A stretch of 64,000 nt of DNA from contig NZ_FOOC01000006.1 of NCBI RefSeq assembly GCF_900113085.1, positions 1 through 64,000 of the forward strand, in the 5' to 3' direction. A program made the position numbers and the translations under genes. Positions 8,888-17,545 of this stretch are shown here, in pieces. The notes under the pieces were generated by a model. That model was given only the letters and a program-made list of their open reading frames with translations, ran no database searches and was not told the DNA's origin. Source of the stretch: Fontimonas thermophila (GTDB lineage Bacteria; Pseudomonadota; Gammaproteobacteria; Nevskiales; Nevskiaceae). Numbering within the stretch: the stretch's first letter is position 1; the number at the start of each line of letters is the position of its first letter.

Positions 8888-9718
8888 TCAGGCCGCGACC
8901 GCACGACCGCGGCGCAGCGGCGTGACTTTGGCCGAGGACTGTCCGTGATCGATCCGCGTCCAGCGGATCACCTCGATGCGCCCGTTCATGTCCTCGCCCA
9001 GGGCCGTGCACGACTCCACCCAGTCGCCGCAGTTGTAGTAGGCCACGCCGTCGATGCTGCGCACCTCGGCGTGATGGATGTGTCCGCAGACGACGCCATC
9101 CAGACCGCGCCGGCGGCATTCGCGTGCCAGCGAGGTCTCGAACGCCGAGACGATGTTCACCGCGGCCTTCACGTGCTGCTTGGCGAAGGCCGACAGCGAC
9201 CAGTACCGCATGCCGAGCATCGCCCGCGCCCGGTTGAACCAGAAGTTGAAGCGCATCGTGCCCTCGTAGAGAGCGTCGCCGGCGAGCGCGATCCATTTGT
9301 GATAGCGCGTGATCACGTCGAAGGCATCGCCGTGCGTGACGAGCAGGCGCCGGCCGTCCGCGGTCTCATGCACGGCCTCGTTGACGAGGGCAATGTGGCC
9401 GATCTCGAGCCGGTAACCGACGAACTTGCGCAGGAACTCGTCGTGGTTGCCGGTGACGTAGATCACCCGGGTGCCGCGCTTGGCCTTGGTCAGCACCTTG
9501 CGCACGACGTTGGTGTGCTCCTGCGGCCAGTACCAGGCCGTGCGCAGCTTCCAGCCGTCGATGATGTCGCCGACCAGATACAGCCGCTCGCACTCGTGCT
9601 GCTTGAGAAAATCGACCAGATGATCCGCCTGACAGCCGGGCGTTCCCAGATGCACGTCCGAGATCCAGATCGTGCGGTAGCGTCGCTTGCCGGAGATGGG
9701 TGTGGGCTGGCCGTTCAT
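8888..9718 (-). CDS. LpxH-like metallophosphoesterase (UDP-2,3-diacylglucosamine diphosphatase family)
   Basis: 276 residues. Metal ligands in order: ISDVHLGT, VGDIIDGW, TGNHDEF, VTHGDAFD and CGHIHHAE. This is the COG2908 group related to LpxH, which cleaves UDP-2,3-diacylglucosamine in lipid A synthesis. Many genomes carry this longer paralogue in addition to true LpxH, so its lipid A role is not certain. The ATG at 9718 is chosen; the reading frame stays open upstream without family similarity. Convergent with the glycosylase gene. Confidence 0.8.
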   Translation of the reverse strand: MNGQPTPISGKRRYRTIWISDVHLGTPGCQADHLVDFLKQHECERLYLVGDIIDGWKLRTAWYWPQEHTNVVRKVLTKAKRGTRVIYVTGNHDEFLRKFVGYRLEIGHIALVNEAVHETADGRRLLVTHGDAFDVITRYHKWIALAGDALYEGTMRFNFWFNRARAMLGMRYWSLSAFAKQHVKAAVNIVSAFETSLARECRRRGLDGVVCGHIHHAEVRSIDGVAYYNCGDWVESCTALGEDMNGRIEVIRWTRIDHGQSSAKVTPLRRGRAVAA

Positions 9719-9845
9719 GGCGCCGGTAGGATCGCAGCACAAGATGATCGGCACATGACAGCCGGATGAAGCGGGGATGACAGGTGGCGATGGGTGTGTG
9801 CCCGGCCGCGCGAGGTGCTGGGCCGGCCGCCGGATTGCGCGCATG

Positions 9846-9878
9846 AAAAACCGGGCGCCACCGGCCGGTGGCGCCCGG
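9846..9878 (-). terminator. Intrinsic terminator of the lipoprotein gene at 9896-11092
   Basis: A perfect 28-nt palindrome (9851-9878, CCGGGCGCCACCGG and its complement) followed on the minus strand by TTTTT. Confidence 0.85.
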
Positions 9879-9895
9879 CGTGGGCGCGCAGGGAT

Positions 9896-11092
9896 TTACG
9901 CCTGTCCGCAGAGCAGGGACAACAGCGGCAGACCGGCGAACGGGCAAGTGGTGCCGCCGCCTGGCAGGCCGCCGAGGAGTGTGCCCAGCAGGCTGTCGAC
10001 GAGGTTGACGACCGACGCCAGCGGGGTCCCGGCGAAGATGCCGCTGAGATCGTCGAGTCCACCGCTGGCGAGCGCATCGGCGAGCGCGCCGAGCAGGGTC
10101 GGCAGCAGTTCGTTCTCGATTGGGCCGAGCACCGGATCCAGCGCGCCAGCGAGCAGTTGCGCGAACACCGGCGCGGTGACGGTGCCGGCCACGGTGGCGA
10201 CCTGGGTGGCGAGTTGTGCCGCCGCCGATTCGATCCGGCCGGAAATGACGCCGGGCTGGCCTGCCTGCTCTTCGATCGTGCGCAGCGGCACGACGTGGGT
10301 GAGCAGGCCGACGAGGGCGTGGTCGAGCAGGTGCTGAAGCCCTGTGCGCGTCGCGTTGCTGTCGTAGGCGATCACTGCATGCACGAGGCTGCGGGTGTCG
10401 TCGAGCGCGGTCGAGAGCGTATCCAGCGCCCCGCCGACGACGGGTGCGGCCTGTGCCTGCGCCGGAATTTGTGCAAGCGCCAGCTGCAGCGCCGCGTGCA
10501 GCTGATCGAACAGTTGGGCGAGGGTGTTGAGCTGTACGCCGCCGCCTCCCGTGCCGCTGCTGCCGCTACCGAGTGCGGCGATCTGTGCAAGGATCGGGGC
10601 GAGTTGCTCGCCCAGCGGCGCCAGCGGCGTGCCGGCGAGCGGATTGCTGCCCAGACTGCTGGCCGGCAGCGAGCCGGTCAGACAGGCCTGGGCATCGCCG
10701 GCGAGCGCTTCGAGCAGGCCTTGCAGGCTGACCGCGAGCGTCTGCAGCGCGGCGGTGAGCCGTGCGGGATCGGGCGTCGGTGCGGCTGCGCCAGACTGCA
10801 ACGCGGCGAGCAGGGCATCCGCGATGTCGAGCGTGCCGTAGGTGACCGTTGCGTCGGTGCAGCGGATCACGCCTGCGAGCGGCGTGCCTGCGAGCGTATC
10901 GCCCAGCGGGCTGAAGACCGCGTCGCTCAATTGATCTTGCAATGGGTCGAGCGGACCCTGGACACGCTGGACAGCGATATCCCCACCGCCCGGCCGCGGA
11001 CCGTTGTTCGACGGATCCGATCCGCCTCCGCCGCAGCCGGCCAGGAGAATGAAGCTGCCAATCGTGACGGCATACATGCATCGCTTGAACAT
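9896..11092 (-). CDS. Unknown lipoprotein with AGTPLA repeats
   Basis: 398 residues. The signal peptide has a lipobox (ILLAGCGGGG), then a Gly/Ser/Asn-rich linker, then a long, mostly helical Leu/Ala-rich region. The motif AGTPLA occurs three times (in DTLAGTPLAGVI, NPLAGTPLAPLG and GIFAGTPLASVV), suggesting internal repeats. Two cysteines lie close to the C-terminus (TTCPFAGLPLLSLLCGQA). No recognised domain. It is transcribed alone, with terminators on both sides. Predicted envelope location; function unknown. Confidence 0.7.
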   Translation of the reverse strand: MFKRCMYAVTIGSFILLAGCGGGGSDPSNNGPRPGGGDIAVQRVQGPLDPLQDQLSDAVFSPLGDTLAGTPLAGVIRCTDATVTYGTLDIADALLAALQSGAAAPTPDPARLTAALQTLAVSLQGLLEALAGDAQACLTGSLPASSLGSNPLAGTPLAPLGEQLAPILAQIAALGSGSSGTGGGGVQLNTLAQLFDQLHAALQLALAQIPAQAQAAPVVGGALDTLSTALDDTRSLVHAVIAYDSNATRTGLQHLLDHALVGLLTHVVPLRTIEEQAGQPGVISGRIESAAAQLATQVATVAGTVTAPVFAQLLAGALDPVLGPIENELLPTLLGALADALASGGLDDLSGIFAGTPLASVVNLVDSLLGTLLGGLPGGGTTCPFAGLPLLSLLCGQA

Positions 11093-11354
11093 GACTGCTC
11101 CCTGAAATGAGCACGCTGGATTTGCGCGTCACCACCTTACGAAGGGAGGGTGTAGGAAAGCGCAGATCCTGCCGCGAACGGTCGCATTGCGTTCCTCAGC
11201 GGTCGTTTCGGCTGTTGTCAATGCCATCGATCCGTTGCTGGCTGCATTTCGTCGGCCGAGCAATGGCCGCTTCCGGCTTTTTCCGACACGGATCGTCAGG
11301 GATGCCGTCGGGGAGAACCCGGAAACGCGGCGAGCGCCGTGCAAAGCGTCGGGC
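11093..11354. other. Intergenic region upstream of the AGTPLA lipoprotein gene
   Basis: No convincing coding sequence on either strand. It must hold the promoter for the minus-strand gene starting at 11092, because the upstream gene is closed by the terminator at 11355-11381. No clear -35/-10 pair was recognised. Confidence 0.5.
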
Positions 11355-11381
11355 AAAAAAACACCCGGCCGTAGCCGGGTG
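11355..11381 (-). terminator. Intrinsic terminator of the lipoprotein gene at 11405-12265
   Basis: The minus strand reads CACCCGGC, a 4-nt loop, GCCGGGTG and then seven T residues. Confidence 0.9.
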
Positions 11382-11404
11382 CTTCGTGCATCGCGGCGCG
11401 GCGC

Positions 11405-12265
11405 TCAGGGCGCACTGATGATGCGGCCGCCAGTGCACAGTTCGTGGACGTACATGGCTTCGCCGATGTCTGCGGCGAGCAGATCCGCCTGCAGGCCGAT
11501 CGTCGCGCGGTCGTAGGGGCGGGTGACCTTGCGGCCGATGAAGGCATACCGCGGGCCGGCGACGCCCTGACCGAGCAGGTCGAGCGCCGTGGCATCGAGT
11601 GTCACCGGCGGTTCCTGCTGTGCGTCGCCGAGATAGGTCGTCACTGTGACGGAGGTGAGCAGCCCCAAGTTGAGCAGCCCCGGTGGGAACGAGACGGCAA
11701 AGACGGCGTAATCGCCCGCGTTCACACGGGTGCCGTTCGGCAGACGGATCGTCTGGTCGACGCTGTCGACGATCCCGCCGAGCAGGCTGGCGGTCAGTGT
11801 GAACGTCGATGCGGTGCGCAGCGTGCCGTCGATCGCCAGCTCCTTGTCGCGGACGCTGTTGAGCAGGGCCGTCGCACTGGCGCCGCCGAGCAGGTTCAGC
11901 AGATCGGTCAGCGGGCCGCCGACCAGGCCGTTGGCGCCGACCGAGGTCGTCGCGCCAAAGAACGACTGCGCCGTCGCCGTGCAGATGAAACGGCCGTTGG
12001 TGCCGTCGCCGGCGATCGGGGTGTCGCCCTCGACGACGGTGCCGCCATCGACGCTGCCGTCGTTGGGGAAGCCGGTATCGGTATTGCCGCCGTCTCCCGT
12101 GGGGTTGCCGTTGTCGTCGATGCCGTCGTCCGGATCGACCGGCGCCGTGCCATTGCCATTCGGGCCAGCCGTCAGCGAGCCGTCGCTGTCGGCCCGGCAG
12201 CCCGCGATCCCCAGCGTGAGCAGCGCCACGGCCAGAGAGGTCTTGATCAGTCGATGGGTGTTCAT
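11405..12265 (-). CDS. Unknown lipoprotein with Gly/Asp/Asn-rich linker
   Basis: 286 residues. The signal peptide has a lipobox (LTLGIAGCRAD), followed by about 65 residues rich in Gly, Asp, Asn and Thr (a flexible, possibly calcium-binding linker), then a folded region from about residue 90 (RFICTATAQSFFGATTSVG). C-terminal cysteine at HELCTGGRI. No family recognised. It lies 45 bp downstream of ompA on the same strand, so the two may be co-transcribed up to the terminator at 11355-11381. Confidence 0.7.
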   Translation of the reverse strand: MNTHRLIKTSLAVALLTLGIAGCRADSDGSLTAGPNGNGTAPVDPDDGIDDNGNPTGDGGNTDTGFPNDGSVDGGTVVEGDTPIAGDGTNGRFICTATAQSFFGATTSVGANGLVGGPLTDLLNLLGGASATALLNSVRDKELAIDGTLRTASTFTLTASLLGGIVDSVDQTIRLPNGTRVNAGDYAVFAVSFPPGLLNLGLLTSVTVTTYLGDAQQEPPVTLDATALDLLGQGVAGPRYAFIGRKVTRPYDRATIGLQADLLAADIGEAMYVHELCTGGRIISAP

Positions 12266-12310
12266 GGTCCGGTGTTCTTCGGTTGATGGTTGATCGAGCG
12301 GGCGTTCTGC

Positions 12311-13381
12311 TCAGTTGAGGATGCGCAGTTCGACGCGACGGTTGCGCTCGCGGCCTTCCGCGGTGTCGTTGCTGGCGCGAGGCTCGGATTCGCCGTACCC
12401 CTTCACGCTGAGCTGCGTCTCCGGCACGCCGTGCTCGACGAAGTAATCCTTCACGGCCTGCGCACGGGCCTCGGAAAGCCGCCGGTTGTAGGTCTCCGTG
12501 CCGATGCTGTCGGTGTGGCCGGCGATCTCCACCTGCATGTCCGGATACTTCTTCAGGATCTCGACCGCCCAGTCGAGGATGGTCTGGGCATCCGGACGCA
12601 GGCGGGTCTTGTCGAACTCGAAGGTCACACCCTTGAGTTCAATGATCTTTTCCAGGGTGCAGCCGTTGCCGTCGACGCGATCGCCGGCGGGTGTGTCGGG
12701 ACACTGGTCTTTCTCATCGATCACACCGTCGCCATCGGTGTCGAGCAATCCGGTGGGGACTTGTACGACCCGGGTTTCCTCGCGCATCGGGGGTAGCGCG
12801 ATTTCGCGTTCCTCGAACAGCGGGATTTCGATGCCCAGGGCAAGACGCGGCTCGGCATAGCCTTCACCGAAGTCATCGTAGACATAGCGGCCCTCACCGC
12901 GGATGCGGATCTGGCCGCGCCGGGTCACTGGCTTGGTGACAAAGCCCACGCCTGCGTTGACGAACCAGGACCAGTCATCCTGGCTGTCTGGTAAGGCGTC
13001 GTTGTAGGCGCCGCCGATGCCGGCGATCAGATAGGGCGTGAACGCGCTGCGGTCGCCGAAGGCATAGGTTGCGTCGAGCCCCAGCCCGTGCCGGTAGTAA
13101 TCGACCGAAACCGTCTTGTCGGTTTCGAAATTGTCGAAAAAGTAACCGATTTCGTAGCCCCAGCGGCTGTTCTCGAACATCTGTCCGTAGAGCAAATGGA
13201 TGCCGGTGGCATAGTCGAGATCATTGCTGCCGCGCTGGTCGTCGGCGAGGGTGTAGGTCCCGAGGGCGGCGAGATGGGCGGGGGCGACCAGTTGCGAAGT
13301 GGTCTGGGCGAACGCCGTGACCGATGCGGCCGCAACCAGTGCACCGGCGATGCAGGCGGATGGTGTCGTTTTCGTTTTCAT
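12311..13381 (-). CDS. OmpA family outer-membrane protein
   Basis: 356 residues: signal peptide (cleavage near AFAQT), an N-terminal beta-barrel of about 190 residues, a thrombospondin-type-3-like calcium-binding repeat (DTDGDGVIDEKDQCPDTP) and a C-terminal OmpA domain with TFEFDKTRLRPDA, AGHTDSIGTETYNRRLSEARA and the terminal NRRVELRILN. The C-terminal domain binds peptidoglycan and anchors the outer membrane. The ATG at 13381 is chosen for the clean signal peptide (MKTKTTPSACIAGALVAAA). Confidence 0.9.
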   Translation of the reverse strand: MKTKTTPSACIAGALVAAASVTAFAQTTSQLVAPAHLAALGTYTLADDQRGSNDLDYATGIHLLYGQMFENSRWGYEIGYFFDNFETDKTVSVDYYRHGLGLDATYAFGDRSAFTPYLIAGIGGAYNDALPDSQDDWSWFVNAGVGFVTKPVTRRGQIRIRGEGRYVYDDFGEGYAEPRLALGIEIPLFEEREIALPPMREETRVVQVPTGLLDTDGDGVIDEKDQCPDTPAGDRVDGNGCTLEKIIELKGVTFEFDKTRLRPDAQTILDWAVEILKKYPDMQVEIAGHTDSIGTETYNRRLSEARAQAVKDYFVEHGVPETQLSVKGYGESEPRASNDTAEGRERNRRVELRILN

Positions 13382-13689
13382 GCGGGATTCCCTGGACAGT
13401 TGGGGGGCGTGCCGCAGGGGAACACGCGGATCCACCGAACCTGGTCACCGTGCGGCACGGCGTTATGCCAGAGTTTTATATTATAAGCGGTATGGACTTG
13501 TGCCCGCGCCAGCCGGGATGCGACCAGAGCTGTCGGAGAAATCCGTCTGATGGATCAGGGTTTCCCTGACGATTCGTGGACTTGAAGGCGCATCGTGTGG
13601 ACGGATCTGCCGCGGCGATGCCAAAGGTGATATGGTGCGCAGCCCTTGGCGGCCCCTTAAGAGAAAGCCGCCGGTTTTTCGATGCATCC
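13382..13689. promoter_or_regulatory. ompA upstream region with a consensus -10
   Basis: 308 bp without a convincing gene. On the minus strand a perfect TATAAT (13480-13485) sits in the only AT-rich patch, about 95 bp before the ompA start; no good -35 at 17-bp spacing was seen. Rightwards, it may also carry a promoter for the small gene at 13690. Confidence 0.5.
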
Positions 13690-13944
13690 ATGACCAAACC
13701 CCGAATCACCGCTGCGATGCTGCGCAAGCGCCCTGCCGCGCCCTCCGCGCCGCCCCCGCAGCAGGGCGATGCCGGTGAACGCGCATCGCCCGCGGATCTC
13801 CAGCCGTGGGATCCGGACGACTCGCTCGTGCATCATCCGTCGTTTCGCGCGCCGCAGTTCGGTATCCGACCGCGAATGCCGGCACCGGTGAGCATCACCG
13901 TGCAGCGTGCCGGCCGGCGCAGACCGCACGGCGAGTCCAACTAG
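13690..13944 (+). CDS. Small Pro/Arg-rich hypothetical protein
   Basis: 84 residues (MTKPRITAAMLRKRPAAPSA), basic and proline-rich, with no membrane segment. The codon third positions are strongly G/C as in neighbouring genes, which supports coding. An ATG at 13576 in the same frame is an alternative start. No homologue recognised; the call rests on composition alone. Confidence 0.4.
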   Translation: MTKPRITAAMLRKRPAAPSAPPPQQGDAGERASPADLQPWDPDDSLVHHPSFRAPQFGIRPRMPAPVSITVQRAGRRRPHGESN

Positions 13945-14022
13945 CCGCCGTTCGTCCGCCGATGTGAGCCGGCCGGATGGTGCCACGGCCGGTGCGCTGT
14001 CGTGCGGCCGTACAGTCGCGGC

Positions 14023-14940
14023 ATGAGCCGTGATGCTTGCGCGCAGTCCGCCCGTTTTTCGCCCACCCCTGCCACGTGGGCCGCGTGTGCGGCCGAGGAT
14101 GCCGCTGCCCAGCGGCTGTGGTTCAACGTCCTCGTCGCCGCCGGCCACGAGGCTGAGATACAGCCCCTGCAGCGGGTGCTCGGTCATGCCCAGGTGCTGC
14201 CCTGGCGCTCTGCCGAGGAAGTCGAGCGCGAGGTCGTTTATCTCGCACTGCGTCGTTGCGGACGCCGCATCGAGACGCTGGATATCGAGGACGTGCTGCG
14301 CGCCTGCGAGGAAGTCGAGGCACGGCATCTGATCGAGGATGGCGCCATCGCACGCCATTTCCGCAGTTTGTGGCATATCTCGAGCGCGTATTGCAGGTAC
14401 TTCATGCGGGGTTTGCTCGCACGGCGCCCCGGTGATGTGGCCGCGGCGGTGCGTGCGTCAGCCGCCGGCGGGCCGTTCCGCGAGGGGTTTTCGCTGGCGC
14501 GGATCGTCTTGCCGCCGTACCGGGTCTTGCAGGGGTCTTACCGTTACGCGGGCCGTAGCTGGTGCCGGCGCCACTGGGGCACGCCCGAGGATGCGCAGCG
14601 GGTCACGCACCACGTCGAGCGCGTGGCGGCGGATGTCTGCTTGGCGGTTTATCAGTTCGAAACCGTCGATGGTGCGCCAGTGGGCGTGCTGCGCCGCCTC
14701 GGCGAGCGCTACGCCGCCCTTGCGTTCGGCTGGGTGGCCGTCGAAGCCGGCAGCGGACAACGCTGTGCCGGTCGCCTGGGTCGGCAGGCGCCGGCGCAGT
14801 TCGAACCGCTGGCCGCGGTGCCCATGACGGGCGGGGGATTGCGTGCCTGCGGCTATGTCGAGACGCTCGCGCTTGCACGCGAGCTGGCGCTGTCACGCCT
14901 GGTGCCACATCCCGGAGACGCGCATCGTGTCGCCGCCTGA
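14023..14940 (+). CDS. Hypothetical protein
   Basis: 305 residues, no signal peptide or membrane segment, rich in Ala, Arg and Glu, with several Cys/Trp/Tyr residues in the middle (RSWCRRHWGTPEDAQRV). The first third looks helical (IQPLQRVLGHAQVLPW, EEVEREVVYLALRRCGRR). No family recognised. An ATG at 14002 is an alternative start. It is followed 108 bp later by another unknown gene on the same strand. Confidence 0.5.
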   Translation: MSRDACAQSARFSPTPATWAACAAEDAAAQRLWFNVLVAAGHEAEIQPLQRVLGHAQVLPWRSAEEVEREVVYLALRRCGRRIETLDIEDVLRACEEVEARHLIEDGAIARHFRSLWHISSAYCRYFMRGLLARRPGDVAAAVRASAAGGPFREGFSLARIVLPPYRVLQGSYRYAGRSWCRRHWGTPEDAQRVTHHVERVAADVCLAVYQFETVDGAPVGVLRRLGERYAALAFGWVAVEAGSGQRCAGRLGRQAPAQFEPLAAVPMTGGGLRACGYVETLALARELALSRLVPHPGDAHRVAA

Positions 14941-15048
14941 TCCGGTCCGCGCGGACCCGCTGCCCGCCCCATTTGGGGGCATGCGCCGGTGGCGGCGCTG
15001 TGGCGAGAATCGTGCGTCGTCTGCCGTCTGCTGCATATCCACGAGTCC

Positions 15049-15504
15049 ATGATGGGCGTCACTTCGTCGCCGCAGGAGGTTTTGCACACCGGATTCGACG
15101 CGCGCGGTTTTCTCGAGGCGCTACGCAACCGCGTGCTGAGGGTGACGCTGGCGATGCGTCCAGGCGTGCAGCGCCTGGAACTGGCCATCGAGGTGTTCTG
15201 GTACGCCGCGTTGGAAACAAAGGCCGGCGAGCAGCCAGTGCCCTGGTCGACGTATGCGCGGCCCGATCATCCGCAGCGGGGATTGCTCGTGCCGGTGCGA
15301 CTGATGCTGCGCTCCGAGCTGATCCACTGCGGCATTGCCCGGCCCGATTCCATCCTGGACGAAGTGATGGGCCGCCTGCTGGCCGTGGCCCAGGAGGAGG
15401 CGCGCCTGGGTCGGGCGCAGCCTGCGCTGCGCGAGCGCTTCTTCGCCTGGCTGCGGGCAACGGTGCGCACGGCTTCGCCACTGGCGGTGGAGCCGGTCGG
15501 CTGA
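15049..15504 (+). CDS. Hypothetical protein
   Basis: 151 residues from the ATG at 15049; a GTG at 14989 would add 20 residues. Soluble, mixed helix and strand (QRLELAIEVFWYAALETKAG; LLVPVRLMLRSELIHCGI). No family recognised. It lies upstream of the acyl-CoA synthetase on the same strand. Confidence 0.45.
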   Translation: MMGVTSSPQEVLHTGFDARGFLEALRNRVLRVTLAMRPGVQRLELAIEVFWYAALETKAGEQPVPWSTYARPDHPQRGLLVPVRLMLRSELIHCGIARPDSILDEVMGRLLAVAQEEARLGRAQPALRERFFAWLRATVRTASPLAVEPVG

Positions 15505-15625
15505 ACGCCCGCGGGTACGCTGGCAATGCCGCCACGCGCCGGCGTCGGCGCAGCCCTTGCACGTGCGCATGCATCCGCGCAGTCTGCTGGCTTTGTGTCG
15601 GATCAGTCGAGGAGCCAGGACGCCC

Positions 15626-17440
15626 ATGCGCCGTTCCGAAGATATCGTGCGTTTCCGTGATCTCGTGCGCGGTGCGCTCAAGGGATTGCCCGATGCGCTG
15701 ACCGTCCAGCGCGGCCTGCTCAACCTGGCGCTACTCAAGCCGGACAAGGCGCATTCGATCGGCAGCGTGCTCGCCACGCTCGCACGGCGGCAGCCGCAGG
15801 CACTGGCCCTGCGCTTTGAGGATCGGTGCTGGACTTACGCGGAGTTCAACGCCTGGGCCAACCGCATCGCCGCCGTGCTGCGCCGCCACGGCGTGCGCCG
15901 CGGCGAGGCGGTGGCGATCCTCATGGAGAACCGTGCCGAGGTCCTGGCCTGTGTCGCGGCCACGGTCAAGCTCGGTGCGATCGCCGGCATGCTCAACCAC
16001 CAGCAGCGCGGCGAGGTGCTCGCACACAGTCTGCGGTTGACCCGGGCGCGCGTGCTCATCGCCGGCGCGGAATGTCTCGAGGCTCTGCAGGATTGCGGTT
16101 ACGTCCCGGGCCGGGTCGGCGGGCTGTGCGGACTCTACGACGGCGACGGACCTTGCCCCGAGGGCTGGATCGACCTGCGTGCCCTGACCGCCGGGGCGGA
16201 CGACGCCGATCCGCCGGAAACCGCCCTGGTGAAACTGCGCGACCCTTGCTTTTATATCTTTACGTCCGGGACCACGGGTTTGCCCAAGGCTTCGGTGATG
16301 ACCCATTACCGCTGGCTGCGTGGCATGGCGGGTCTGGGCCAGGCGACGCTGCGCCTGAAGCGCGACGACGTGCTCTATTGCTGTCTGCCGCTTTACCACA
16401 ACAATGCCCTGACCGTGTCCTGGGGCGCGGTGCTCGGCAGCGGTGCAGCGCTCGCACTCGGCCGCAAATTCTCGGCCTCGCGTTTCTGGGACGAGATCCG
16501 CCGGCATGATGCGACGGCGTTTTGTTACATCGGCGAGCTGTGCCGTTATCTGCTCAACCGTCCGCCGTCGCCGGACGATCGCGCGCACCGCGTGCGGGTG
16601 ATCGTCGGCAATGGTTTGCGCCCGGAAATCTGGGAAGCTTTCCAGACGCGCTTTGGGATTGAGCGGATCTGCGAGTTCTACGGCGCCAGCGAGAGCAATC
16701 TCGCCTTTGCCAACGGCTTTGGTCTTGCGCGCACCGCCGGGTTTTGCCCGTTGCCGTTTGCGATCGTGGCCTACGACGCCGACAGCGAGGCACCGCTGCG
16801 CGGCGCCGATGGCTATATGCGCAAGGTGCGGCGCGGCGAGGTGGGTCTGCTGATCACGGAGGTCACCGACAAGGCGCCGTTCGACGGCTATACCGACGAG
16901 GCAGCCAGCGCCGCCAAGCTGCTGCGCAACGTCTTCAAGCCCGGTGATTGCTGGTTCAATACTGGCGATCTGGTGCGCGATCAGGGATTTCGCCACATCC
17001 AGTTCGTGGACCGTCTTGGCGATACCTTCCGCTGGAAGGGCGAGAACGTGGCGACCACCGAGGTCGAGGCAGCATTCGCCGGTTTCCCCGGCGTCGGGCA
17101 GGCCGTGGTCTATGGCGTGCAGGTCCCGCACGCCGACGGCCGCGCCGGCATGGCGGCGCTCACCCTCGAACGTGCGCCCGACGCCGCGTTGATGCAGGCG
17201 CTGGCGCAGCACCTCGTGCAGGTCTTGCCGCCGTATGCGGTGCCGCTGTTTGTGCGTATCCGCCGCGCGCATACGCTGACGGCGACGCTCAAGGCGCGCA
17301 AGGTCGAGCTCAAGCGTGAGGGCTTCGATCCCGGCCGTATCGACGAGCCCCTGTTCGTGCTACGCGACCGCAAATCCGGCTACGAACCGCTGACGCCGGA
17401 ACTCTACGCCGCGATCGTCGCCGGCGAGCTGCGGTTCTGA
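15626..17440 (+). CDS. Long-chain acyl-CoA synthetase, FATP-type
   Basis: 604 residues. An AMP-binding (ANL) enzyme: P-loop motif YIFTSGTTGLPKAS (about residues 210-223), YGASESN (A5-type motif), FNTGDLVRDQGFRHIQFVDRLGDTFRWKGENV (A7/A8 region) and the C-terminal lysine region LTATLKARKVELKREGFDP. The FATP/very-long-chain layout, with an N-terminal extension (MRRSEDIVRFRDLVRGALKG), separates it from FadD. It activates fatty acids or other carboxylates to acyl-CoA. RBS (GGAGCCAGGA) precedes the ATG. It is first in a run with SRPBCC and two acyl-CoA dehydrogenase genes. Confidence 0.88.
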   Translation: MRRSEDIVRFRDLVRGALKGLPDALTVQRGLLNLALLKPDKAHSIGSVLATLARRQPQALALRFEDRCWTYAEFNAWANRIAAVLRRHGVRRGEAVAILMENRAEVLACVAATVKLGAIAGMLNHQQRGEVLAHSLRLTRARVLIAGAECLEALQDCGYVPGRVGGLCGLYDGDGPCPEGWIDLRALTAGADDADPPETALVKLRDPCFYIFTSGTTGLPKASVMTHYRWLRGMAGLGQATLRLKRDDVLYCCLPLYHNNALTVSWGAVLGSGAALALGRKFSASRFWDEIRRHDATAFCYIGELCRYLLNRPPSPDDRAHRVRVIVGNGLRPEIWEAFQTRFGIERICEFYGASESNLAFANGFGLARTAGFCPLPFAIVAYDADSEAPLRGADGYMRKVRRGEVGLLITEVTDKAPFDGYTDEAASAAKLLRNVFKPGDCWFNTGDLVRDQGFRHIQFVDRLGDTFRWKGENVATTEVEAAFAGFPGVGQAVVYGVQVPHADGRAGMAALTLERAPDAALMQALAQHLVQVLPPYAVPLFVRIRRAHTLTATLKARKVELKREGFDPGRIDEPLFVLRDRKSGYEPLTPELYAAIVAGELRF

Positions 17441-17545
17441 GCACACCGGTTACTCGCGATTGGCCGCGTCGCAGATGCGCCTGTTCTGGCGGCCAAAGGC
17501 GCGGGGGGCGGCAACTGCCATGCTCACTGCAGGTAGTCAAGCGAG

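Noticed and set aside
9794-11110. A 438-residue open frame on the plus strand over the AGTPLA lipoprotein
   Set aside because: The minus frame has a perfect lipoprotein signal and terminators fitted to it; the plus frame starts inside an antisense region without a ribosome-binding site.
13657-14376. A 239-residue minus-strand frame over the two hypothetical genes
   Set aside because: Composition and lack of a start signal; plus-strand frames have better codon use. Kept as less likely.
15731-17272. A 513-residue open frame antisense to the acyl-CoA synthetase
   Set aside because: The plus strand has all ANL motifs; the antisense frame has none.
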